From positions 62,001 to 126,000 of the forward strand of contig CAVURC010000005.1 of NCBI GenBank assembly GCA_963743825.1: a stretch of DNA of 64,000 bases, in the 5' to 3' direction. Shown one piece after another: positions 20,254 to 28,875 of this stretch. Below the pieces are notes generated by a model that saw nothing but the letters and a program-made list of their open reading frames with translations, had not been told where the DNA came from and ran no database searches. Positions within the stretch are counted from its first letter, which is position 1. Every line of letters starts with the position of its first letter. This stretch comes from Sva-07 sp963743825 (GTDB lineage: Bacteria; Actinomycetota; Acidimicrobiia; Acidimicrobiales; Ilumatobacteraceae). Made by a program: the position numbers and the translations under genes.

Positions 20254-21083
20254 CCGACTGGCAGCACGTCCGGTACGACCGACCAGCCGAACGGGTGGCG
20301 AGGATCACGCTCGCACGCGCCGAGATGGCCAACGCCCAGAACTACCTCATGATCTCCGAGGTGAACGAGGCGTTCGACGTCGCGGCGCGCGACGACGACG
20401 TCCGCTGCATCGTGCTGGCCGCCGACGGCGACCACTTCTCGTCGGGCCACGACTTGAGTGATCTCGATGCCGACATGTCCGACCTGTGCACGATCGGCAC
20501 GCAATGTCACTTCGACGCCGACGGCGCAGAGGGGTACATGGCCCGCGAGGCCGAGATGTACGTCGGCATGTGCTGGCGTTGGCGCAACATCCCCAAGCCG
20601 ACGATCGCGTCCGTGCAGGGCAAGGTGATCGCGGGTGGGCTGATGCTCGTGTGGCCCATGGATCTCGTGATCTGTTCGGAGGAGGCGACGTTCTCCGATC
20701 CGGTCGTGGCGCTCGGCGTGAACGGTCACGAGTACTTCACGCACCCCTACGAGGCGGGCGCTCGACTGGCCAAGGAGATGCTGTTCACGGGGCGGGCGAT
20801 CACGGCACAGGAAGCACTGATGCACGGCATGGTCAACAAGGTCGTGCCCCGCGACGAGCTCGAGTCGGCGACGCTGGAGATGGCCGCGCACATCGCCCGG
20901 CGTCCGATGTTCGGCCTGACGTTGGCCAAACAGTCGGTCAACAATGCGCTCGACGCGATGGGTCAGTACACCGCGCTCCAGTCGGCATTCGGTCTGCACC
21001 ACGTTGCCCACAGCCACAACCGCCTGAAGTTCGATTCGCTGATCGACCCCCGCGGCATCAAGGTCATCCGCGCCGAAGCCTGA
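20250..21083 (+). CDS. Enoyl-CoA hydratase/isomerase family protein
   Basis: 277 residues of the crotonase fold. The oxyanion-hole strand is CIVLAADGDHFSSGHDLSDLD, and the second oxyanion/hydrophobic helix is KPTIASVQGKVIAGGLMLVWPMDLVI. The catalytic glutamates of classical hydratases are not clearly conserved (ALGVNGHEYFTHPYEAG instead of the usual PE...LG), so isomerase or another crotonase chemistry is possible. It is translationally coupled to the LLM oxidoreductase. The stop abuts a family C palindrome. Confidence 0.85.
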   Translation: MTDWQHVRYDRPAERVARITLARAEMANAQNYLMISEVNEAFDVAARDDDVRCIVLAADGDHFSSGHDLSDLDADMSDLCTIGTQCHFDADGAEGYMAREAEMYVGMCWRWRNIPKPTIASVQGKVIAGGLMLVWPMDLVICSEEATFSDPVVALGVNGHEYFTHPYEAGARLAKEMLFTGRAITAQEALMHGMVNKVVPRDELESATLEMAAHIARRPMFGLTLAKQSVNNALDAMGQYTALQSAFGLHHVAHSHNRLKFDSLIDPRGIKVIRAEA

Positions 21084-21140
21084 ACCCGAAAAATGCGGAG
21101 ATTCGTGCACCCAGTGCACATATCCCTGCACATTTCGGGT
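21084..21140. repeat. Family C intergenic palindrome, copy 1
   Basis: An imperfect inverted repeat from ACCCGAAAAATGCGG to the right arm ending CATTTCGGGT, with the centre GTGCACCCAGTGCAC. It starts immediately after the hydratase stop and ends 11 bp before the stop of the convergent gene. A better-preserved second copy is at 35522. Confidence 0.85.
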
Positions 21141-21151
21141 CGGGGTGGCGG

Positions 21152-22684
21152 TTACGCGAGGCGGTCGAGGATGTTGCGGGTGATCTGTTCGACGTGGCGG
21201 TCGCGTTCGGCGAGCCCCCACACCCAGTCGGTGCTCCCGGACGTGATGACCGTGCCGCCGCCCGGCGACACGTACGTCCCGAGAATTGCGTGGCCGTGAG
21301 AGATCCGTTCCACGCCGGCAGGGTCGCGGGTGCCGAAGAGACGCAGGGCGATGCCCTCGTCCTCGGCCAGCTCGTGAGGTGCCGGGGGTCGTGAGGCGGT
21401 CGTCCGGGTGAAGTGCGCTGCCGGCGCACTTCCGAGGATCTCGAAATTGGCGGGCGTGCCGTCGCTGCCGGTCGGGTACGGCAGGCCGTCGCGGTACGTG
21501 AAGTCACAACCGTCACACTCGTAGCCGACGATCGTCGCCGCGGCGCCGAGCACGTCGCCGTAGTCGAGGTCGGTTCCGTCGAAGATCCAGTGCCCCGGCC
21601 GATGAAGGGTGTAGCCGCCCGCGCCGTAGGTGACCCGCTTGCCGATGCGGTGGTAGCCGCCGCGAGAGAAGCTGACACCGGTCATGTGGTTCTCGGGCCG
21701 CTCGAGCAGACGGTCCGACCAGATGGTGGTGAGCTCCGATTGTCGATCAGTGTCGTACACCGGGTCGCGTTTGAAGTACCCCTTGTAGCCGACCATCGTT
21801 GCCGCCGGGCCGTTGCCGTCGGACCCCGTCGGATCTTCGTGGCGGACCTGCCAGAACGAGGTGTTGCCGGAGAGGAACGCGGCGTTGCCTCCCCGGGCGA
21901 TGAATCCCTCGACGGTGTTGCGCATCGGACCCGACCAGTACTCGTCGTGACCGATCGACAAGTAGAGGCCGTAGGGCGAATCCGATCCGAGCAGTTCGGG
22001 ATGCTCCTCGAGGTCGGCGTTCGTGACGACGTCGATCTCATAGCCCTCCCGATCCGTCCACTCCACGAACGGCAACTCCCAGTTCGGCCAACCAGCCGAA
22101 CCGCCATAGGGCGAGAGATGGTTCATCCGCAGGTAGCCGACGTGGCTCGCCGACTGCGGGTCGGGCGGGTAGAGCGACGTGACGCGTTGGCCTGCTCCCG
22201 GCGGCTTGTACAGGTAGCCGGGCGCCATCGGGCGCTGCATCGAGACCGAGGTGGCTCCGGTGTAGAGGTTGCGGCCGCCGAAGTCGTTGTACGCGTGCCA
22301 CGTGTTCGTCGACAGTGCGAGGAGGATCCGAGCAGAGGTCGTCTCGAGATCCGGGCGCACGACGAAGAACGCGTGAGTCCGTCGGGCCTTGCCGTCGACA
22401 TCGATCGTGAGGATCACCTCGTAGTAACCCGACGGCCACTGCGGGTCCACTGCGACCTCGGATGCTGCGGGCCAGCCGCACCCACGCTCGGGGGCATCGA
22501 GCGGCGTCGGATGATCACCGACCGGGATGCCGGCCTCGCTGTACACCACGGTGCGGGTGGCCCCGATGTGCGCCACCTCGACATCAACCGGGCGAACACC
22601 CGATGACGAGAGGTGCAGCGCGACGCGCTCCCCTCCGGCGACCGATTGCGGCCAGCAGTACCCCGTCACTGTCTCGTATGCCAT
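21152..22684 (-). CDS. N,N-dimethylformamidase beta-subunit-like protein
   Basis: A 510-residue protein matching the large subunit of dimethylformamidase. The long conserved stretch includes LLALSTNTWHAYNDFGGRNLY, the LRMNHLSPYGGSAGWPNWE region, DVVTNADLEEHPELL, LSIGHDEYWSGPMR and AAFLSGNTSFWQVR. In the known enzyme the iron site sits in this subunit, and a small alpha subunit is needed for full activity; no small-subunit gene is seen here. The real amide substrate is therefore uncertain. An S51 peptidase gene is divergent, 76 bp away. Confidence 0.8.
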   Translation of the reverse strand: MAYETVTGYCWPQSVAGGERVALHLSSSGVRPVDVEVAHIGATRTVVYSEAGIPVGDHPTPLDAPERGCGWPAASEVAVDPQWPSGYYEVILTIDVDGKARRTHAFFVVRPDLETTSARILLALSTNTWHAYNDFGGRNLYTGATSVSMQRPMAPGYLYKPPGAGQRVTSLYPPDPQSASHVGYLRMNHLSPYGGSAGWPNWELPFVEWTDREGYEIDVVTNADLEEHPELLGSDSPYGLYLSIGHDEYWSGPMRNTVEGFIARGGNAAFLSGNTSFWQVRHEDPTGSDGNGPAATMVGYKGYFKRDPVYDTDRQSELTTIWSDRLLERPENHMTGVSFSRGGYHRIGKRVTYGAGGYTLHRPGHWIFDGTDLDYGDVLGAAATIVGYECDGCDFTYRDGLPYPTGSDGTPANFEILGSAPAAHFTRTTASRPPAPHELAEDEGIALRLFGTRDPAGVERISHGHAILGTYVSPGGGTVITSGSTDWVWGLAERDRHVEQITRNILDRLA

Positions 22685-22760
22685 GACCCGACCCTACGCG
22701 CCGGATTCTCCGCGCTCGGCACCACCAGACCGGAGTGCGACCGGTACCGTCGGGGATCGC

Positions 22761-23438
22761 ATGTCGGGTGTGATCTGTCTGCAGGGTGGTCGAGAGTTGA
22801 CACCACCGTGCGATGCGATGGACAGCTCGGTGATCGATCGCTGCACCGGGACGGCGGTCGTGCTTGCCGGATCGGCGCGACGCGGGTCCGACTACGCCGG
22901 TTCGTCGGCTCGCACCGTCGCGCACTACCGACGCCTCGGTGTCGACGTCGAGGTGGTTGCCGATCCGCGCGACGATCCCGAGGCCGCGCTCGACCAGTTG
23001 ACCGACAGCGTCGGATTGATCGTGATGCCCGGCGGTTCCCCCGCAGGGCTGCTCGACGTGCTCACCGTCATCGCCGACGGTGCCATCGGGGCGCGTCTGA
23101 TCGAGCTGTGGCACGCGGGAACCGGCATCTCCGGTGCGTCCGCAGGAGCAATGGTCCTGTGCGCGAACCTGACCAACCCTGAGCATGCCGGCACCGTCGT
23201 CAGCGGCTTGGGTCTGGTGCCGGGCCTCGCCATACCGCACTGGTCGCCCGGGTCCGAGCGGCGCTGGTCACTGCCACAGTCCGGTCCTGGTTCGCTCCTG
23301 TGGGGTCTGCCCGAGTGCGGCGGAGTTCTCATCGACGACGACACGATGGTCGCCGTCGGCCAGGGCGCAGCCGCTGTTCGGATCAGCGACGACTGGGTGC
23401 CCGTCTCGAGGACGGGCCCTCAGCGAATGCCACTGTGA
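22761..23438 (+). CDS. Peptidase S51 / cyanophycinase-like protein
   Basis: 225 residues with the class I amidotransferase-like fold of S51 peptidases. GLIVMPGGSPAGLLDVL is followed by the nucleophile elbow GISGASAGAM (S128), and a probable catalytic histidine lies in LGLVPGLAIPHWSP. These enzymes cleave dipeptides (PepE) or cyanophycin. It is shorter than cyanophycinase proper and closer to the Type 1 glutamine-amidotransferase-like set. ATG 22761 starts at the first conserved strand (GVICLQGG); an ATG at 22683 would overlap the divergent gene and adds no conserved sequence. Confidence 0.75.
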   Translation: MSGVICLQGGRELTPPCDAMDSSVIDRCTGTAVVLAGSARRGSDYAGSSARTVAHYRRLGVDVEVVADPRDDPEAALDQLTDSVGLIVMPGGSPAGLLDVLTVIADGAIGARLIELWHAGTGISGASAGAMVLCANLTNPEHAGTVVSGLGLVPGLAIPHWSPGSERRWSLPQSGPGSLLWGLPECGGVLIDDDTMVAVGQGAAAVRISDDWVPVSRTGPQRMPL

Positions 23439-23441
23439 CGC

Positions 23442-24398
23442 TCACGTGGCCGTCAGCCTGACCTCGTCGAACACCGAGCCGTCCTGGCCGATCGCTCGGA
23501 GCACGAGCTGGTCGCCGGTGACGGCGATGTCGACGAGGTTGTGCCACGAGTACGCCACCGCGGTGAAGTCGGCCTCGCCTGTTCGGCGGGTGCCCGAGGC
23601 AGCACCGGTCACCACATAGGTCACGCCGTCGATCGGCACGCTTCGCTGGTAGTCGTGGTCGTGGCCGGACAGCACGAGTTGCACGCCGTAGCGCTCGACG
23701 AACGGCGCGAGCGCCTCGCGCACCTCGACGCTCGAGCCCTGATAACCGGCCGAATAGGGCGGGTGGTGCACGGCGACGATCCGCCACGTGGCATCCGATG
23801 AGGCGAGCGTGTCGTCGAGGAACTGGAGCTGCACCGGGTCGTCGATCTCGTTGGAGTCGAGCCCGACGATCAGCACGTCGCCGTGCTCCTCGGCCCAGTA
23901 GCGGCCAGGCATGCCGAGCACCTCCATCTGCTCGTCGCCCCGACCCAACTTCACGTCGTGATTGCCCAGGATCGCCATCAGATCGGCGCCACCGTCGAGA
24001 ACGTCGGCGAACGGTTCGAACACCGTGTCGGGAAGCTTCGACGGGTCGCCGGCGGGATACACGTTGTCGCCGAGGAGGAGGAGCCCGTCGTAGGGCTCCT
24101 CCTCGGCGATCTGCGCCGCAGCGGCACCGGTCGCGTCGATGCGGGCGCCACCGTCGCCGCCGTCACCCACCACCGCGAGGTGGAACTCGGCCGGCGGGTC
24201 GTGCACCTCGTACGGCCACGTGATCGAGGGGCCGCCCTTGCGATGGGTCACGTAGGAGATGGTCTGGCGACGGAAGACCAGGAAGGTCGCCGCCAACGCC
24301 ACCACGACCACGAGCCCGGCGGCAAGCAGGACGCGACGCCACCGCACTCCGCTGCGTCGCGGCGTCACCCGCACGCCCGAATCGCCCTCGGTGTCCAC
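23442..24398 (-). CDS. Membrane-anchored calcineurin-like metallophosphoesterase
   Basis: 318 residues with an N-terminal basic stretch and one membrane anchor (VLLAAGLVVVVALAATFLVF, near 22-41). The outside-facing domain has the five metallophosphoesterase motifs: VVGDGGDGG, LLLGDNVYP, AILGNHDVKLG, AVHHPPYS and SGHDHDYQRS. The ligands make a two-metal phosphatase site that resembles purple-acid-phosphatase-like enzymes. The substrate is unknown. GTG 24398 is used; ATG 24431 is an alternative. It is divergent from the PEP-synthase-like gene. Confidence 0.82.
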   Translation of the reverse strand: MDTEGDSGVRVTPRRSGVRWRRVLLAAGLVVVVALAATFLVFRRQTISYVTHRKGGPSITWPYEVHDPPAEFHLAVVGDGGDGGARIDATGAAAAQIAEEEPYDGLLLLGDNVYPAGDPSKLPDTVFEPFADVLDGGADLMAILGNHDVKLGRGDEQMEVLGMPGRYWAEEHGDVLIVGLDSNEIDDPVQLQFLDDTLASSDATWRIVAVHHPPYSAGYQGSSVEVREALAPFVERYGVQLVLSGHDHDYQRSVPIDGVTYVVTGAASGTRRTGEADFTAVAYSWHNLVDIAVTGDQLVLRAIGQDGSVFDEVRLTAT

Positions 24399-24482
24399 GT
24401 CTTCAGCGTGCCACCGACACGACCCGGCCATCAGGGTCCATCGGCCCCAGACGCTGGATCCGACCGCGCATAGTGTGGAGGT

Positions 24483-26572
24483 GTGAGCCCTCGGATCGTG
24501 GTGGCGCTCTCGGATCCCGAGACCCGCGACGCTTCGGTATCCGGAGCGAAGGCGGCGAATCTGGCGCGTGCCGCATCTGCGGGCTTTGCGACACTGCCCG
24601 GATTCGTCATCACGACGACCGGTGTCGGCACCGGACTCGATGACCCTCACGTCGCCCGTGAGGTGCGCCAAGCGTACGAACAACTGTGTGCCGACGGCAC
24701 GACCGAGGCGCTCGTGGTTCGCTCGTCATCCGCCATCGAGGACACGGGCGACTCGTCGATGGCCGGCCGCTTCACCTCGGTGCTCGGCGTCGTCGGATGG
24801 GATGCGTTCGTCGACGCGACCCACCGGGTGATCAACTCGGCCGAAGCCGTGCACGACGACCACGGTGAGGTCGGGTCGATGGCGGTGCTCGTGCAACGCC
24901 AGAGCGACGCCCGGTTCGGTGGCGTCATGTTCGGGGTGGATCCGGTCACCGGGAGCCGCGACCAGATCGTGGTCGAGGTCGTACCATCCGGCCCGGATTC
25001 GCTCGTCGGCGGCACGGCGATGGCCGATCACTACGTGTTGACCCGTCGGGGGCGTATCGCGCGAGCGACACACACCGGCCACATCCCGCCACTCGACCGG
25101 GCCCGTCGACGAGCCCTCGCGAAGATGGCCCGGCGCGCCGAGCGGGTCTTCGGCGCGCCGCAGGACATCGAGTGGCTGGTCGATCCTGCTGATCGCCTGT
25201 GGCTCCTGCAGAGCCGCCCCGTCACTGCGGTCGCGCCGGCGGACCGTCCGCAGCTCGGTGCTGCTCGGACCGGGGCCTCTCGCCGAGACATTCCCCGCTC
25301 CGCTGCGACCACTCGAGCAGGATCTCTGGATCCCACCACTGCGCGACGGCATCATCCGGGCGTTACGAACCACCGGAGCGGTGTCGAACCGCTCGATCGA
25401 GCGTTCACCGGTCGTGACGACGGTGGGCGGCTGGGTCGCCGTCGACCTGGAACTCATCGGCGTCGTGGAGGCGCGGACGACACTTCGGCGACGGATCAAT
25501 CCGGCGGCGATGGTCCGGCGGTTGGCAGACGGCGTGGCGCGTCGGTCGATTGCGCGTCGCACTGCCGAGGTTGGCGAACGAGGCGGTCGCGACCGTCGAT
25601 CGGGATCTCGCGATGATCCCCCGCCTCGACGAACTCGCGGACGGGGACCTGGTCGATCTGCTCGAGCGGACACGTCGCGAGTTGGCGACGATCCACGCGT
25701 ACGAGATGTTGACGGGAATGCTCCTCAGCGCCCAGGACGGGCTGTCGGGCGCAGCGATGGCGTTGCGCGCAGCTGCACGACGGTCGGGCCGCCGGCTGGA
25801 GCGACGAAGCGATCGTGCTGGGGTCCCCCGTGGTGCTCAGTTTGACGTCTCCGCGTCTCGGAGCGACGCCCACCCTGCCCGCGGCCACCTCGGCACCCTC
25901 GGGTCCGGTGACGACGATCGACCACCTCGATCACCGTGAGGCGCTCCGGGTCCGCGTGCGATGGTTGCAGGAGTTGTCGGCCAGGACCGCCGACGAACTC
26001 GGTCGCCGACTCGTCGGGACGAAGAGCACTTCCCGACGTCGAGACGGTGGCGTGTCTGCACCTCCAGGAGTTGGCCGCCATCGGCGACGGAGGACCTCCG
26101 CCGAGCGACATCGCCGAGCGCCGCGCCTGGAGTCCGGGACCACCGCTCCCGGTCTCGTTCCGGCTCACGTCCCGGGGTGATCTGCGGCCGGCCAGTGTCT
26201 CGTCCCACCGTCGCCGCGCGAGCAACGCCGCCGGCATGCCGGCGAGCGGAGGTCGGGTGGTCGGTGTCGCCCACCATCGGCTGCCCGACGGGAGCACCTC
26301 CCGAGGGCGCCATCCTCGTCACCCGCCATCTCGAACCTCAGCTGGCACCGGTCCTCGGCGGCCTGACGGGGCTCGTGTCCGAGACGGGGAGCGCCCTGTC
26401 GCATCTCGCGATCCTCGCCCGAGAGGCCGGCCTTCCGACGGTGGTCGGTGTCCCCGATGCGCTCCGCCGATTCCCGCCCGGAACCCGCCTGATGATCGAT
26501 GGCCGCACGGGCGAGATCGAAGTACTCGAGGCCGACCCGGAACCGGTGGCCGCTCGATCGGTGGCGCCATGA
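24483..26572 (+). pseudogene. PEP synthase / pyruvate phosphate dikinase-like protein, about five frameshifts
   Basis: The N-terminal ~250 codons are intact and match the ATP-binding domain (PPDK_N): SGAKAANLARAASAGFATLPGFVIT, ALVVRSSSAIEDTGDSSMAGRFTS, and DIEWLVDPADRLWLLQSRPV. Beyond ~25245 the homology hops frames near 25245, 25545, 25800, 26025 and 26290. The C-terminal swivelling phosphohistidine domain ends the gene (GLVSETGSALSHLAILAREAGLPTVVGVP, histidine within SALSHLA). The separate pyruvate-binding barrel of true PEP synthase is absent; its place is taken by ~350 residues of unfamiliar helical sequence. Similar two-domain phosphotransferase-like proteins (rifampin phosphotransferase type) exist. 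The stop overlaps the next start by ATGA, so the reading frame matters to its neighbour. Confidence 0.75.
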
Positions 26573-27471
26573 CCGCCGGACAGGTCGCCCGCGCGATCGG
26601 CTTCACCCTCGCCGCGGTCATCCTCGCGGTGTCGGGCATCTACGTCGTCATCGATCTCGCCCGCTGGGAATGGAACCGCGCCGTCATCTCGGCACTCGTG
26701 ATGATCGCCGCGCTGATCGTGCTCGTGGCGATGATGCTGTTGCGCCAATTGCACCGAATCGAGCAACGGATGGAGGCGCTGGAACGGTCCGGCCATGTCG
26801 ACACCTTGGGCTCATTGAGGTCGGCGAACGACGCCGCCGCCGGTCGGCACTTCCGCTGGCTGGAACGGCCACCCGACGGGCTCGGCGTCTTCATTCCCGT
26901 CCTGCTCGGAGCCGGTGTGCTGATGTCGCTCGTCGCGTACCTCATCGAGCGCATCGCCGGTCTGTTCGCTGCGGCGACGCTCGATCCTCGAACGGCATCG
27001 AAGCTCCGCGCCGATCTACCGCTCGGTGACGGCCTTCCGCGATCTGCGCAGCTCGACTCGATGACCCGTCCACCTGTTCGCCGCCCCACCTCGCTGGTGA
27101 CGATCCTCGTCCTGACGCTGGCGCTGTCGATGGGAGCGGTGGTCCTGCTCAGGGAGCTGACCCAGACCCGACCGGACGAGGTGGCGGCGGCCGGGTCCAC
27201 GTCGGTGGTGCTCGACATCGATCAGCGGCGCCAACTGCGCCCGCTACCCACGGTTGCCGAGGATCTGTTCGGCTCCTGCCGTTCGAGGCTCCCCGGTGAC
27301 GTCGAACTCACGGCGATCACGCAGGTCGATGACGAACGCGTGCTGATCGAGTTCGATCGGTCGCTCGGCCGCACGGGCCGGGTCCGCATCGTCGGCTGCC
27401 TCGAGGACCACACACTCGACCGCGTTCGAGCAGATGTGCTGAGCATCGAGTCGACACCCGTCAACGAATGA
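26569..27471 (+). CDS. Membrane protein of unknown function
   Basis: 300 residues, not recognised. Membrane segments are near 8-29, 36-58, 103-135 and 183-200. A charged helix LHRIEQRMEALERS follows the second. The C-terminal ~100 residues are soluble, with two cysteines (FGSCRSRLP, RIVGCLEDH) and a beta-rich look (VELTAITQVDDERVLIEFD). The start overlaps the end of the broken PEP-synthase-like gene by ATGA. That suggests the two products worked together, perhaps with this protein as a membrane partner. Confidence 0.7.
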   Translation: MTAGQVARAIGFTLAAVILAVSGIYVVIDLARWEWNRAVISALVMIAALIVLVAMMLLRQLHRIEQRMEALERSGHVDTLGSLRSANDAAAGRHFRWLERPPDGLGVFIPVLLGAGVLMSLVAYLIERIAGLFAAATLDPRTASKLRADLPLGDGLPRSAQLDSMTRPPVRRPTSLVTILVLTLALSMGAVVLLRELTQTRPDEVAAAGSTSVVLDIDQRRQLRPLPTVAEDLFGSCRSRLPGDVELTAITQVDDERVLIEFDRSLGRTGRVRIVGCLEDHTLDRVRADVLSIESTPVNE

Positions 27472-27481
27472 CGGTCCGCGA

Positions 27482-28306
27482 TCAGCGCCAGATGCAGAGG
27501 ACGCGCATCTCGACACTCTCGCGATACTGCTGGTCTGCACCACTCACGTTCGGATCTCGGAACGCCGTGTGCGGCGTCCAGAAGGGCCGGCCCTCGTCGA
27601 TGCATCGGCTGTCGTAGGTCCGCAGCGCGACAGCCTCCGAGGTCGTGAGATCGGGGAACGTGTACCAGCGGTCCGGTCTCGAGTTGCTCGGAGGTCGCAC
27701 GGCGTAGAACTGGGAGTCGACGCGCAGACCCCCGTACTCGGGCAGCATCTCACGTACGAGGCGGTCCGCATCGACGCCGTCGGCGGCACAGAACGCGAGG
27801 GGGTAATCGGGCCGCGTCGGGCCGGTGTTGCGCCAGAACTGCAGCATCATCAGGCGCGTCGCCGCCTGCACATCGGCATGTGTCAGGCCGTGGCGCTCGA
27901 GCAACGGATCGAGGAACGCCCGGTAGCGGCGATCCGGTTCGGTGATCATCGGGCCGTAGTCGTCGGTGAAGTCGGAGTGGACGAGTTCGATCGGCGCGTA
28001 GTCCGGGGTCGTCTGCGCCTCCTCGCGACTGCGGTGGATCGGCGTGTACGAGATCGCAACGTCGCACCCGGTGAGCTCCATGGCGAGCGCCTCCACTTCG
28101 GGCCGGTGGATTCGATCGACCTCGGCGTGGTCGCGCCAGTCGGTGACCGCTGACGGATGATCGACCAGCCCGAATCCGCACGTCTCGAATTCGAGATCGT
28201 CCGTCGCCGCTCGCCCGTCGAGCATGTCGACCGTGACCGGCCGACCCATGCCGCCGTCGAAGTAGTTGAGCGTGGCCTCGCAGTACACCATGTGCGCCAT
28301 CCCCAA
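27482..28306 (-). CDS. CmcJ/NvfI-type 2-oxoglutarate-dependent oxygenase-like protein
   Basis: A 274-residue protein with the order found in the CmcJ/NvfI/gibberellin-desaturase-like group: an N-terminal YCEATLNYFDGG, TPIHRSREEAQTTPDYAP, an ELVHSDFTDDYGP segment carrying the likely His-x-Asp iron pair, and a C-terminal ALRTYDSRCID with the arginine expected to bind 2-oxoglutarate. Homologs act in fungal and bacterial secondary metabolism, but no biosynthetic cluster surrounds this gene. Alternative starts at 28300 and 28291 are equally plausible. It is convergent with the preceding membrane-protein gene. Confidence 0.75.
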   Translation of the reverse strand: MGMAHMVYCEATLNYFDGGMGRPVTVDMLDGRAATDDLEFETCGFGLVDHPSAVTDWRDHAEVDRIHRPEVEALAMELTGCDVAISYTPIHRSREEAQTTPDYAPIELVHSDFTDDYGPMITEPDRRYRAFLDPLLERHGLTHADVQAATRLMMLQFWRNTGPTRPDYPLAFCAADGVDADRLVREMLPEYGGLRVDSQFYAVRPPSNSRPDRWYTFPDLTTSEAVALRTYDSRCIDEGRPFWTPHTAFRDPNVSGADQQYRESVEMRVLCIWR

Positions 28307-28383
28307 AACCTACGCTCCCCACGCCCACCCGACGAACGTTGAAACTTCTTGCAACACTCTGGTCGTCTCGTGCGCCGTAGGAG

Positions 28384-28875
28384 ATGATGGAGGAAGTGGC
28401 GATCTCGAAAGTCACCCGCAAGGTGATCGAGCATGCCGATGTTCTCGACCGGCTCTACCGGTCCGAGTACACCGGCATGGTTCGCCTCGCGTACACCCTC
28501 GTGGGCAGCAACGCCGAAGCCGAGGATCTCGTCCAGGACAGTTTCGTCGAGGTTGCTCGACGGCTCGACGAGATCCGCAAGCCCGGCGCCTACCTGCGCA
28601 GTGCCGTCGTCAGCCGATGCAGATCGGTGCTCCGACGGCGCAGGGTGATCGCACTGCACCCACCGGAACCACCCGCCGGCCTGGCCAGCGACGCGGGTGA
28701 ACTCTGGGACGTGCTCGGCAGACTGCCGGAGGACCAGCGCATCGTGGTGGTCCTCAAGTACTACGGGGGATACAGGGCGTCGGAGATCGCATACATCGCC
28801 GACATGCCCGGTGCGACCGTCCGGTCGCACCTTCGCCGGGGGCTGAAGGCACTGAGAGAGGAACTGGACTCATGA
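28384..28875 (+). CDS. ECF-type RNA polymerase sigma factor
   Basis: 163 residues. Region 2 is LYRSEYTGMVRLAYTLVGSNAEAEDLVQDSFVEVARRL (about 25-62). Region 4 is DVLGRLPEDQRIVVVLKYYGGYRASEIAYIADMPGATVRSHLRRGLKAL (about 112-158), with the usual HTH. There is no extra C-terminal domain. It overlaps the downstream gene by ATGA (28872-28875), and that gene encodes a one-pass membrane protein, the normal genetic arrangement of an ECF sigma factor and its anti-sigma factor. Confidence 0.9.
   Translation: MMEEVAISKVTRKVIEHADVLDRLYRSEYTGMVRLAYTLVGSNAEAEDLVQDSFVEVARRLDEIRKPGAYLRSAVVSRCRSVLRRRRVIALHPPEPPAGLASDAGELWDVLGRLPEDQRIVVVLKYYGGYRASEIAYIADMPGATVRSHLRRGLKALREELDS

Noticed and set aside
25240..26300. 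Programmed frameshifting as the explanation for the PEP-synthase-like gene
   Set aside because: There are too many shifts in different directions and no slippery heptamer with a downstream structure was seen; errors or decay explain it better.
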